From Tolypeutes matacus (taxonomy: Eukaryota > Chordata > Mammalia > Cingulata > Chlamyphoridae), in NCBI GenBank assembly GCA_026826555.1, contig JAKSZT010000122.1, forward strand, positions 1 to 64,000: a DNA stretch of 64,000 bases, given 5' to 3'. This document shows, in pieces, positions 35,922 through 47,115 of the stretch (the first letter of the stretch is position 1; each line of letters opens with the position of its first letter). The notes beneath the pieces are model-generated. The model was given only the letters and a program-made list of their open reading frames with translations. It did no database searches and was not told the origin of the DNA. A program made the position numbers and the translations under genes.

Positions 35922-36450
35922 CACCACATTGACAATACAAAGGGGAAAACAACATGGTCATCTTGATTGATGCAGAAAAAGAATTTGACAAATCACAATA
36001 TCTTTCTTGATAAAACACCTGAAAAAATAGGAATAGAATGAAACTTCCTCAACAATAAAATTCATCTGTGGAAAACTCACAGCTAAAATCATTCTCAATG
36101 TTGAAGGCTGAAAGCATTACCTCTAAGATCTAGAATGAGACAAGGATGCCAAGTGTCACAGTGTGTTTCAACATTGTACTGGATATCTAGCCAGAGCAGT
36201 TGGGAAAAAAAAGAAATAAAATACATCCAAACTGGAATGAAACAAGTAAAATTTTTACTTCTTGTAAATTATTGTAAAGGAAGAACAAAGTTGGAGGACT
36301 CTCTACCTGATTTAAAGTGCATCACAAAGCTACAGTGAAAAAAACAATATGTTACTGGCATGAGGACAGATATATAAATCAATAAAGTAGAAAGGTTAGT
36401 TCAGAAATTGACCCTCACATCTATGGCTAATTGATTTGTGACAATGGTGT

Positions 36451-37226
36451 TGAATTAGTCAGCCAAAGGGGTGCTAATGTGAAATACCAAAAATGGGTTG
36501 GTCTTTATAAAGGGTATTTATTTGGTGTAGAAGTCCAGAGATACCAGGCCATAAAGTATTAAGTTCCTTTTCTCACCAAAGTCCATTGCCACGTGTTTGA
36601 GCAAGACAGCTGCTGATGTTTGCCAGGGTTCAGGCTTCTTGGGTTCCTCTCTTCCCAGGGCTGTGTTTCTCTCTGGGCTTAGCTCATCTGGTTCCTCCAC
36701 AAAGTCACCTGTAGACTATCAGTTGAATGGTTCACTTCTCTTCTCCTGGGGCCTTCTCTCCAACATCAAATCTCCAACATCAAAACTCCAACTTCAAGGA
36801 ACTGGGGTGGTGCAGGTGGTAGGATGCCTTTCTCCCACATCAGAGGTTCCCAGGATCAAATCCTGGTGAAGACAGGAGGAGAAGGATAAGAAAGGGCAGG
36901 AAACAGACACAGAGAATTGCCCAGCAAATGGACACAAAAAAACAGCAAAAATGGGGGGGGTGTAAAAATGGATAAAATAAATAAATAAATAAATAAAAAT
37001 TAAAAAAAACTCCAACTTCAGAACTGCTGCAACTCTGTTCTTTGTGGTGTCTTTTATATATTCTTCCCCCATCCACCAAGGGGTGGATCTCAATGCCCTT
37101 CCTGATATGGCCCAGTCAGTGCCCAAATCATAACTCAATCATGCCCAGATTAACAGATAAGGTTATAAGCATGATCCAATTATATTTTTGGAATTCATAA
37201 TTACATCAAATTGCCAAATGGCTACA
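36451..37226 (-). repeat. 3' LTR of copy 2 (with SINE insertion)
   Basis: LTR text runs from TGAATTAGTCAGCC to GCTACA. It is interrupted at 36797-37005 by a SINE. Without it and one TSD the LTR would be about 550 bp, near the 521 bp of its partner. Confidence 0.85.
36797..37005 (+). mobile_element. tRNA-derived SINE (DAS-like)
   Basis: A 209-bp element flanked by a 15-base duplication AAAACTCCAACTTCA (36782-36796 and 37006-37020), the hallmark of L1-mediated retroposition. Its 5' part has RNA polymerase III promoter boxes: A box TGGTGCAGGTGG (36808-36819) and B box GGATCAAATCC (36853-36863). A body with 'gaaacagacacagagaattg' text follows, then an A-rich tail of (AAAT)n. The layout and wording resemble xenarthran DAS-type SINEs derived from a tRNA. 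It is the only such SINE I find in the window. Confidence 0.85.
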
Positions 37227-38823
37227 TTCCACACTCCGAATTCCAAAAATACATTACAATTTTCAGAAAACCTTAAATCAGTAACAATTCAAGTATAAAA
37301 TCATATAGGCAGTGTAAAGAAATACAGTTGGTCTTCAGGCAAAATCCTGTCTTATAGACCTCTGAAACTTATGAAACCATTTAACTGCTGCCAATACACA
37401 AATGGAAAGAAAAAGGATAAACATTTTCATTATCATAAGGCAAAACTGGGCTGTTAAACATGAGTCATGGATCCTTAAACTTCAGTAAATATGCAGGGCA
37501 TCCTTCATTTGATTTCAAAGTCTGAGTCATTTTTAAGATGATGGTTTCTTCTCCTTAGGGTCACATGGGAACCCACCCTTTCCACAGGCTTGCCCAAAGC
37601 CCACTTTCTTATTTCCACACTTATCAAGCATTTGGGTGTTTACCAATAACTGGACCTCACCCTCTAAGAGTGTTGGGGTGATTTCCACACCTTAGCCCCC
37701 CTAGTATAATGAGGTGAAGACAACATTTCCCCTAACATTTGGCATACAGGTTCATCCCTATCAGAGCAATGGGTTGACCACCTGGCCTTCTCTAATCCAT
37801 AGGGGAAAGGTACACCCCTCTCAGACCTATGGGGTATTGATATTAACCACTGTAATCTTGGGAAATGTGCTCCAAACTCTCTGCACCCTGGGATGGTAAC
37901 ACTCTCCCAGAACATAGGGTTGCAACATCCACCTTCTTCATCTGCTAGGGAAATCTCACCCTCTCTGCACCATGGGGCATCAAAACATTCCCAGAATGTT
38001 GGGTGGCAACATGCACCCTCTTCAACTGCCGGGGCAAACTCACCCTCTCTGTACACAGGGTGGGATTCTTTTCTTGGCCCAAGGTGATACCTTAATTCCA
38101 GATCTCAGGTTCCATGGGTTTCTTCTTAAAGCTGTTTCTCCTTCAATTTTTCCTTTCCAATTTTGTCCAAGCTGCAGTGGTTTTGTTGATACAGCACTCT
38201 GAAAAACGTTGTTGGTTTAGCATGAAAGAAGCAGGGTTCCAAACCATCAGGCAGTAAGACTTTTCACAAGTCTTTCTGAGATAACTGCATCTGAGTTACG
38301 AGTTCCAAGTTCCAAAGACTTCAAATAGGGCATTTTCATCTGGGGATTTGATTTCCAGAAACTTGGAAGTTCCAGAATCAGTTTCTGTTTTATTTATGCC
38401 CAAACGTTCAGTCCTTAGTGTATTTCACTCATCTAGTATTTTGCTATAAGCTGCAAGAAGAAGCCAAACCACATTCTCCAAGTTTACCATGAAAAGTTCT
38501 TCAGCTAAATGCTCCAGTTCACCATTTTCAAATACTGTCTTCCATATAACACCAGGAATTCATCTTGCTAAGTTCTCTGCAACTTTAAATCATGCATTGC
38601 TTTTCCTCCAGTTTCCAATAATAGTTTCATTGTTTACTTCTAAGGCATCATAGAAAGTCTCTTTAGCATCCATATTACTATCAACAGTCTCTTCAAAGTG
38701 ATCTAGGCCTTTTCCATCAAGCATTTCAAAATTCATCCAAAAAATACCCCTTATCCATTTATAAAACCATTCCAACATTTTGGTAATTACATAAGCACTT
38801 CCTCACTCCTCAGCACCAAATTC
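37227..38823 (-). pseudogene. Internal region of copy 2: gag-like remnant and tandem array
   Basis: Minus-strand counterpart of 2843-4553. The gag-like start (62 open codons, 38778 down to 38590) keeps the same opening motif as copy 1, and the frame then breaks. The tandem array lies at about 38060-37664 inside an open run of 130 codons. It has two long (28-codon) units and fewer short units than copy 1 (one short unit missing). The long units are read here in a different frame from copy 1. Confidence 0.7.
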
Positions 38824-39344
38824 TGTCTTAGTCAGCCAAAGGAGTGCTAATGTGAAATACCAAAAATGGGTTGGTCTTTATAAAGGGTATTTGGGGTAGA
38901 ATTCCAAAGATACCAGGCCAGAAAATGTTATATTTCTTCTCTTACCAAAGTCCATTTCCATGTGTTGGAGCAAGACAGCTGCCAATGTTTGCCAGGGTTC
39001 AGGCTTCTTGGGTTCCTCTCTTCCTGGGCTGCATTTCTCTCCAGGCTAATCTCCTCTGGTTCCTCCACAAGGTCATCTGTAGACTATCAGGCAAATAGTT
39101 CATTTCTATTCTCCTGGGGTCTTCTCTCCAATATCAAAACTCCAACTTCAGAACTGCTGCAACTCTGTTCTTTGTGATGTCTTTTATATATTCTTCCCCC
39201 ACCCACCAAGGGGTGGCTCTCAATGCCCTTCTTGACATGGTCCAGTCATAACTCAATCATGCTCAGATTAACAGATCAGTTTACAAGCATGATCCAATTA
39301 TATTTTTGGAATTCATAATTACATGAATTTGCCAAACTACTACA
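38824..39344 (-). repeat. 5' LTR of copy 2
   Basis: 521 bp, plus-strand text TGTCTTAGTCAGCC to CTACTACA. It matches the 36451-37226 LTR outside the SINE, and the adjacent inverse primer site fixes it as the 5' LTR. Confidence 0.85.
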
Positions 39345-40147
39345 GGAGCCAAGTCCTCTCAACTAGGAAAGAATATTCTATGCCTCAAATCATGCTGGGA
39401 ATACTGCATCTCCATTTGCAAAAAAAAACTTCTACCTCAAACATTAGATAAAAATCAATCATAATAGACTGCAAATCTAAACATAAAAGGAAGAATTATT
39501 AATCACCTAGAAGAAAATCTAGGGAAGCAGGTTCAGAACGTTCTTTTAGGCAATGTGTTCATAGACGTTACACACAAAGCACAAGACAAAAAATTGAAAA
39601 AAATAGATAAGTGTTACCTCATCAAAATTAAATCTTTTACAAAAGGACTTTTTCACAAAAGTTAAAAGACACTTACTTAATGGGAGAAAATTTGCAAACT
39701 ACATATATGATTAGTATTTAATATCCAGAATATATAAAAAATTCTTACAACCCCAAGTTGCTCCAAAGATGATATACAAATGACTAAAAAGCAAATGTAA
39801 AGATGCTCAATATCATTAGGTAAATAAAGAAAATGCAAATCAAAACCACAATGAAATTCATTTTCATTCCGATTAGAATGAAATGGGTCACTATGCATTC
39901 ATTGTTGATGGACATATAAAGTGGGGTAGCCACTGTAGAATACATTTCAGCAGTCTCTCAGAAAGCTAAGTATAGAATTATCATATTACTCAGCAATTCT
40001 GCTAATTGGTATAGACCAAAATTAACTGAAAGCAGGGGTTCAAACAGGTATTTTCATCCTAATGTTCATAGTCATCAATAAAAATTGCCTATGATGGAAG
40101 CAACCCAATATCCATCAATCAATGAACAGAAAAACAAAATGTGGTAC

Positions 40148-40599
40148 TGTATTAGTCAGGGTTCTCTCGGGAAACAGAATCAGCAGGAGATATCTGTGAA
40201 TAATATGGAACTCTAAAAGAGTCTCTCACGCGACCGTGGGGATGCACAAGTCCAGGTTCCTCAGGCAAGCTGCAAACCAGGGGCTCCGATGAAAGCCCGA
40301 TGAAAGGTTGTTGATGAGTCTCTGGGAGAAGTTGCCTGTCCAACAATGAGCTGGGAAATTCTCTCTGAATGTTGAAATCACTTCCACTTTTAAGTCATTC
40401 AACTGATTGGATAAAAGCACCACCCACTGATAATGTAATCTCCCTGATTGATGCAGATGAAATCAGCCATGCACGCAGTAAACTCACTGGTGATTGAAGT
40501 CCATAAATGCTCTTGTATTACAATTAGCCCAGTGCTTGCTGGAACAAACACCTGGACACAACTACTTGGCCGAGTTGACACATTAGCTTAAGCAGCACA
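40148..40599 (-). mobile_element. Solo LTR, MLT2-like, perfect TSD
   Basis: 452 bp from TGTATTAGTCAGGGTTCTC to AGCAGCACA, flanked by GGTAC on both sides (40143-40147, 40600-40604). It belongs to the same family as the LTRs of the two ERVL copies (29471, 58537). The host is L1 ORF2 3' text. Confidence 0.9.
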
Positions 40600-40611
40600 G
40601 GTACATACATG

Positions 40612-41248
40612 TGTATTAGTCAGCCAAAGGGGTGCTGATGTAAAGTAGCAGAATCAGTTGTTTTTTTTATAAAGGGTATTTATTTGGGATAGAAGTCCAC
40701 AATTAACAGGCCATGAAGCAGAAGTCACTTCCCTCACCAAAACTGATTGATACATGTTGGTGCAAGATGCCTGCCAATGTCTGTAAGAGTTCAGGCTTCC
40801 TGGGTTCCCCTCTTCCCAAGTCTTGCTTGTCTTTGAGTTCAGGTCCTCTGCTACCTCCACAAGGTCAGCTGTAGACTATGAGGCTCTCTAGGTTTTGCTT
40901 CTCTCCACAAGCCCAGCTGTAGATGATCAGGCAAACTGCTTGTTTCTCTTCCTGGGGCCTATTCTCTTTCCTCACAACCAAGGTCTTCTGTGTGTTCATT
41001 TCCCAGGGCTCCAGCATTAAATCTCAGCATCAGAACTCCAACATCAAAAACTCCAACTCTGTCTTTTGCCATGTCTTTTATCTTTGAGGCCCCACCCAAA
41101 AAGGGGCAGGGCTTAATGACCCATTATATGGCCGAATAAAAGCCCTAATCATAACGTAATCATGCCCAGAAGAACAGACCTGTATACAAGCATAATCCAA
41201 TATCTATTTTTGGAAATCATAACTATATCAAACAGCCAAACTGCTACA
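40612..41248 (-). mobile_element. Solo LTR of the ERVL-like family
   Basis: 637 bp from TGTATTAGTCAGCCAAAG to AAACTGCTACA. Flanks ACATG (40607-40611) and AAATG (41249-41253) match at 4 of 5 bases. It begins only 12 bases after the previous LTR and carries the same internal duplication (about 40855-40925) as the LTR at 12984. Confidence 0.85.
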
Positions 41249-41276
41249 AAATGTAATTGAATATTCTTCAACATTA

Positions 41277-41987
41277 TGGCCATCCCAGGGAATGGAGAGG
41301 GCCTGCATCTGCAGGCAGGATCATCCCGCCCACCATATCCATGGGATATAAGCCCTCTCTCACTTGGAGGTGGAGTGGACATCACCATCCCAGTCCCCTC
41401 AGGATTGGGGGAAGAACTATGGACTAGAGTGGACGTGATGGTATTCTGTTGTTCACATATGGTGATTCTAGCAATGGAAGAAATTATAACAATGAGGTGG
41501 AGCCAGTGGCCACTAGACACTTTTGGGGCAGGGAGGGGATGAGCAGTTGAAATACAGGGCCTTCTTTGGGATTTGGAGGTTGTCCTGAGTAACTTTGTGG
41601 CAATGGATGTAGGCCATTTTAAAACAGCACACACCACTCAGAACTGTGTGGAACATAGTGCTGTCTACGGTGTGAACTGTGGTCTATGGTTGGTGGCAAG
41701 GCCCCAGGATGTGTAAGTCCATTGAGGGTGGTGGGCCAGACTTGTGGGAGATGTTTTTGTGGGATGTGGTGGGAGGTGTGGGAGGTGGTCAACATGGGAA
41801 TCCGAGTGGGTTCTGTGTAATAATTTGGGTATCTAAGCACCTCTTAAAATATATTTATATATATACATAAATAACCTTTTTAAAGCAAATGCACATATAT
41901 GCATATACATTTATATATCATTTTGCAAATGTTGGTATGTATTGTGAAAATTTTGATTTTTACCCACAATAAAAAAAATTAAAAAAA
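41277..41987 (+). mobile_element. L1 3'UTR unit B with extra 3' sequence
   Basis: Unit B text runs to the usual L1 terminus 'atctaagcacctcttaaaat' at about 41831-41850. About 120 bp of non-L1 sequence follows, then an A-rich tail (to 41987). The same extra sequence follows a tiny L1 end at 61711-61874, which suggests 3' transduction from one source locus. Confidence 0.7.
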
Positions 41988-41989
41988 GG

Positions 41990-42435
41990 AATGAAGTCCT
42001 TGTTCATGAAACAGGGATAACATTGAGAAATTATGTTTAATGAAATAAGCCAGGGACAAAAGGAAAAATATTGTTTGGTATCACTGATATGAAATTGAGT
42101 AAGCAAATGTACAGATTTACTATGTAGAATACAGGTTACCAAGAGCTGGTTAGTGGTAGGGAATGGGAAGTTCATGGTTAATTTATACACAATTTCCAAA
42201 TGGGTTCATTGCTGAGTTTTTGGAAATGGATGGTGGTGAGGGTAGAAAATTTTAGTAAGTGTAATTAATTCACTGAAATATATATGTGAATGTGGCTAAA
42301 AGGGAAATGTTTTTGTCATATATATGTTACTAAGATAACATTTAAAGATAAATAAGACTGTACAACACAGTAAATCCTATTGTAAACCATGGACTCTGGG
42401 TGATAAAACTACAATAAAAAATATTCTCTCATGAA
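41990..42435 (+). mobile_element. Old L1 3' end
   Basis: Text such as 'aatgaaataagccagggac', 'gtaaaccatggactctggg' and a late 'aaaactacaataaaaaat' follows the order of older L1 ORF2/3'UTR ends on the plus strand. Confidence 0.55.
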
Positions 42436-42589
42436 TTAAAACAAATGTATCACACTAATACAAATTTTCTAAATTATAGAGTGGTATTCTGGGAACAAAA
42501 ACACACCAAAATGTAAAATTAAAAAAAAATTAATTACTTAAACATGATAGCAACAATAAACCATAATAATAATAAACAATTAACATTCA

Positions 42590-43190
42590 CAACAAAATGT
42601 ATGAACCTCAAAAACATTATGCTGAGTGAAGGAAGCCAGACACAAATGTGAATGTACTGTGTGAGTCCATTTATATGAACTTCTAGATCAGGCAAGATTG
42701 TAGAATGAACAACTGTTAGGGAAGAATGCAGCTATTAATTGAAGTAGACTTATTTTAATTATTATTTTATTATTTCAATTAAAACAATTGAAGTATTCAT
42801 ATCATTGATATAAAGGCTGTGACCACCAGAGTACCTGAGGGCAAGGAGAGAGAAGTATAGGCATAACATGGGGACATTTTGAGGCATTGGTTCTGTCCTG
42901 CATGACATTTCAGTGATGTATAAACATCATTATATATTTTGTCAAAACCTATAAAATTGTGTGGTGTGAAGTGTAAGCTATAATGTAAACTATAATCAAT
43001 GGTTAGTAACAATGGTTCAATATATGTTATCAATTGTAACAAATGTACCACATTAATGAAAAATGCTGTTAATGTGGGAAAGAATGGGAGGTGGAAGTGT
43101 GATATATGTGAATCCTTTGTATTTCTGATGTACCATTTATGTAATATAAAACTTCTTTAAAAATTAAAAAAATAAAAAACAAAAAACTTG
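42590..43190 (+). mobile_element. L1 3' end, plus strand
   Basis: A short ORF2-end segment (about 42600-42710, 'ctgagtgaaggaagccagac') precedes unit B 3'UTR text (42710-43160). It closes with 'aaaacttctttaaaaattaa' and an A-rich tail to about 43190. Confidence 0.75.
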
Positions 43191-44399
43191 CCACTTCTCT
43201 AGGTAGATTGATTCAGCTTCTGGATTTGAATGTTGAATCATTTGACTGTGTGAAAATTTCTGATCTAGTAGTAATGTCCATTATATTTCCTGTTAGCTTT
43301 GTGTGAATTCTCAAACAAGGACAATCTGATTCAAAAGCAATTAGGCAGGCAGATTAGTTGGAGGTAAGTCCAAGGAGTAGGGAACAGGACTAAGCAGAGT
43401 AAAATAGGGATAAATGATTTTGCATCAGAGATTCTGAGAAATGAAGAGAATGCCCCTACTAATCCCCACATAATTAATAGGAAGCCTATTTATCTATAAG
43501 ATTCCATCTCTCCCTAACAAAAGTTTCCTGCAAGGAGTTTAACACCCTGTTCCTCTTATTACAACTGTATATGTATGCATGCTGGGTATGACCTCCGAAC
43601 TCAGGTGGTATGGTAGAAAACTGAGGTGGAAAGGAAATATGAGCAGTGTACACTGAGATGAAATACCTTTAGTGTGAAGTGAATGAAGCTTGCAAGGAAC
43701 AGTCCATTGAACCATAGCTAGACTAAAAGGAGAGCCTTATAGGGTGTGAGTTACTGTTCAGATCAGTACTTTCAGATCAGCACTTTCTATCCATGAGCCC
43801 TAATGTGAGCCTCTATCTTGCAAAAGATGTCCAGCTACAACCTCTAACAAAGACTACATGGAAGTGCAAGGGATGAAATTAAACCTCTGATGTAGCTGAT
43901 CCCATGGCCATCTTTGATTTTAAATATCTTCCTTCTCTAACTCAAAAAAGGATTCCTTCACCTTTGGTGATAATTTCACTCTGATCAAGATTATTACTGC
44001 ATTCTCTCCCTGGTGGTCCATCAACATGTGATATGAAGCAGAAAGTGAACAGGCAATAAACATAGCTTCAGATACTGTGGAACCCACACTAGAAACCATA
44101 AAAGCAAGAAACAGGACAGCAAGCCATAGTGCTTATTGTAGACTCAGAGAACAATATATATATAAGTGTGTCATTTACTAGAATGGCCTCTTAATTCTTC
44201 CTCAATGTCATCAAACTCACCTATTCTTGCTCTCAAGGACATATATTAATCAAGAGCTTACCCAGTAACTTTATAGCATCATGAAGGACACTGACCCAAA
44301 CCTAAATGATATTATCTCTGAGATGGCACCTTTCTTGAAGTTTTGATAGGTTAGTTAATCACGCCATTAATGTAATTGTTTTTATATCATATGGTATAT
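43191..44399. other. Unrecognised DNA, low repeat content
   Basis: About 1.2 kb with no element or gene I can name. The longest open frames are short and unremarkable. Confidence 0.5.
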
Positions 44400-45420
44400 T
44401 GTAGGAGATGGGTTCTTTGGTTATGAAACAATTGTTGACCTTTTGTCATCATAGTAATCCCTTGTCCAATGATGTTTTATCTGGGAATCAATTGTACTAA
44501 ATCAGTTTTCCCGTTAAAGCACACAGATGATGGTGCTGACAAAGAAACTTCAATAAGTGTAGGAAAAGACACATCTGGAATATTTGTCAGTATTTTTACA
44601 GGGGAGCTTTCTTTTTCCTTTCTATGAGGGTGTAGAAAACCTTTCCCCAGGTATCTCTGCTTTGGTGTTTCCAATATTATTCATTCCAGGGCCCTGATAA
44701 ACTGTCTAAACACCCAACACTGTCTAGGCTTTGGGCCATTTTTCTCTCCATAATAAAACAAGTGACCAAGGGCACTACAAACCACTGTTCATGCAGAAAG
44801 TTTCTCTTGATTCACAGCTTTGAGCAGGACTGTAATGCAGTAAAATTTCACTTTTGTTTCTCACACAGGAAGCATGAAAATACATGATCCTGCCCCATAT
44901 ACCTTCTCTTCAGTCAGTTGGTCATGTAGACACTGAATGAGGACATAAGAGGGGGTGTAGCATGAGCCACCAGTGCAAAAGAAGTAACCAACATGGGCGT
45001 TTCGCCACTTACCTGTGTACTTAACTAAATTTGATGTGCACACCTGAATTTAGGACTCTTTGACAATATACGGCATATTAGGCATAAAGGATGTTTTCAC
45101 TTCTTGGTGACTGATCAGGCCATCAGTCCCTGTCACGATCAAGTAGAATTCCAAGACAGCATTTCTAATTGCCAACATTTCTCTTCCAAGGATTCCATGG
45201 TCCTAATACAGAACCTAGGCATTTGCATTGTTACTCTTTTATTGGAGTTCATATATCCAATTCTGATTCCTCTTCTATCATGGGTATCCCAGCAAATAAA
45301 ATCCACTACACTGTATGGTCCAAGAGGCATGGCAAATTTCATGGCAACTTGGAACTTCTACAGAGTCCTTACCACTTCTTGGCACTGTAAAAAAATAGCA
45401 GCCTTCCCAGTTAACTGATA
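44400..45420 (-). pseudogene. Degenerate coding-like tract of unknown origin
   Basis: On the minus strand, open runs at 45342-45139, about 45137-45048, 45043-44861 and 44674-44477 follow one another in the same direction, with the frame changing between some of them. They look like one decayed reading frame broken by stops and small indels. The text is rich in Cys, Trp and Tyr (for example VVDFICWDTHDRRG early, YFFCTGGSCYTPSY later), unlike L1 or the ERVL pol seen here. It could be an old retroviral gene or a host processed pseudogene. I do not recognise the family. Confidence 0.35.
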
Positions 45421-45726
45421 GATGAGTTTTGGACTATAATTCCCAGTGGAGAATATTCTCCATCTAAAGTCCCGAGGAACTCAAAAAGGACTCTCATTTT
45501 CCTATGGACAGAGTGTCCAAGGGATAAAATGTGTCATTTATCATAGAGGATATGTCCAGGATCTCCAGTCCTTTGGAAAATTAAAAACTTTATCAACATA
45601 GCATACCTCTGCACCTTTGAAGTTTTTTTTTAAATTAATATTTAAAGAGGCTTAGATTACATAAACATTACACAAAACTTACAGGGATTCCCATCTTCCC
45701 CCACCTCCCACATCTCCCATAAACTC

Positions 45727-46264
45727 TGTTGCAGTTGACCAGTTTGATGGAATTATGATTTCCAAAAATATAATTGGATCATGCTTGTAAACTGATATGT
45801 TAATCTGGGCATGATTAAGTTATGATTAGGGGGTTGACTAGCATGGAGCCCCACCCCTTGGTGGGTGAGGAATCAAATATAAAAGGCAAAGGAAGGGGTA
45901 AAGGGAGAGGTTTTTGAGAAGAAGCTTTGATGTTGAAGTGTTGATGTTGGAAAGAAGGCCCGAGGAGAAGAGAGGTGAACCATTTGCCTGATAGCCTGAT
46001 AGTCTACAGATGACCTTGTGGAGGGAACAGAGGAGCTAAGCCCAGAGAGAAAAACAACACTAGGAGGAGAGGAGCCCAAGAAGCCTGGACCCTGGCAAAT
46101 GTCGGTAGCTGTCTTGCTCCAACATTTGGCAGTGGACTTTGGGGAGAGAAGAAACTTACACTTTATGCCCTTTTATGGGGTATTCTACCCCAAATAAATG
46201 CCCTTTATAAAGACCAAGCCATTTTTGGTATTTCACATTAGCACCCCTTTGGCTGACTAATACA
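45727..46264 (+). repeat. 5' LTR of copy 3
   Basis: 538 bp from TGTTGCAGTTGACC to GGCTGACTAATACA. It has TATAAAA near 45878 and AATAAA near 46194. Confidence 0.8.
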
Positions 46265-46316
46265 GCATTTGTACCGAGGAGTGGGGAAGTGCTTTTGCAA
46301 TTACCAAAATGTTGGA

Positions 46317-47115
46317 ATGGTTTTATAAATGGGTAAGGGTCATTTTTGGATGTATTGTGAAATGCTTGATGGAAAAGGCCTAAATCACTTTGAAGAGACT
46401 GTTGATAGTAATATGGATGCTAAAGAGACTTTCTATGATGCCTTAGAAGTAAATGATGAAACTATTATTGGAAACTGGAGGAAAGGCGATCCATGTTTTA
46501 AAGTTGCAGAGAACTTAGCAAGATTAACTCCTCATGTTATATGGAAGACAAAATTTGAAAATGGCAAACCTGAGTAATTAGCAGAAGAACTTTCCAAAGT
46601 AAACCTGGAGAATATGGCTTGGCTTCTCCTTGCAGCTTATAACAAAATACTTGATGAGCAAAATACACTAAGTACTGAACTTTTGGGCACAAAGAAAACA
46701 GAACCTGATTCTGGATCTTCCATGCTTCTGGAAATCAAATTTCCAGATGAAATTGCCCCATTTGAAGACAGCTAAATCTGGAACTTGTAAATCAGAATTG
46801 AAGATGCAGTTATCTCAGAAAGACTTGTGGAAAGTCTTACTCTCTGATGGCTTGGATCCCTGCATCTTGCATGCTAAACCAACACCATTTTTGAGAGTGC
46901 TGTATGAACAAAACCACTGTCAGCTTGGACAAAAAATGACATGGAAAGGATCAATCAAAGAAGAAACATCTTTAAGAAGAAAACCGTGGAACCAGAGATC
47001 TGGAATTAAGACATCTCCTTTGACCAGGAGAGAAGCCCCACTCATGTGTACAGAGAGGTTAAGTTTGCCCCAGCAGTTGAAGAGTGTGGATGTCCCCACC
47101 CAATATTCAGGATGA
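46317..47115 (+). pseudogene. Gag-like remnant, copy 3
   Basis: The ATG-led frame near 46311 is weakened, but an open run at 46329-46577 passes the codon where copy 1 has a stop. A further run at 46747-47115 reads from the gag-like text directly into the start of the tandem array in one frame. In copy 1 these two parts are offset. Each copy is broken at different places, which indicates that the ancestor had a longer frame. Confidence 0.6.

Larger units (their letters stand above)
36451..39344 (-). mobile_element. Small ERVL-like LTR retroelement, copy 2
   Basis: Minus-strand element with 3' LTR at 36451-37226 (lengthened by a SINE), internal region 37227-38823 and 5' LTR at 38824-39344. The degraded primer site (inverse, 38801-38818) sits just inside the 5' LTR. 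Flanks GGTGT (36446-36450) and GGAGC (39345-39349) are a weak five-base match, and the interrupted L1 is continuous. No pol sequence. The repeat-array reading frame differs from that in copy 1. Confidence 0.85.
35292..41276 (+). mobile_element. One plus-strand L1 split by four LTR insertions
   Basis: L1 ORF2 text is collinear through pieces 35292-35408, 35922-36450, 39345-40147, 40600-40611 and 41249-41276. It proceeds from the RT region ('gttgaacacagaaaaatcaa') through 'gatgcagaaaaagaatttg' to the 3' end ('aatatccatcaatcaatgaac'). The inserts are LTRs at 35409 and 40148, a full LTR element at 36451 and an LTR at 40612. After 41276 the text jumps to L1 3'UTR unit B, so unit A has been lost or a second L1 begins there. 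Confidence 0.75.

Noticed and set aside
36797..36870. tRNA gene
   Set aside because: Pol III boxes are present, but the body, A-rich tail and 15-base duplication identify a SINE, and the head does not fold into a full cloverleaf by eye.
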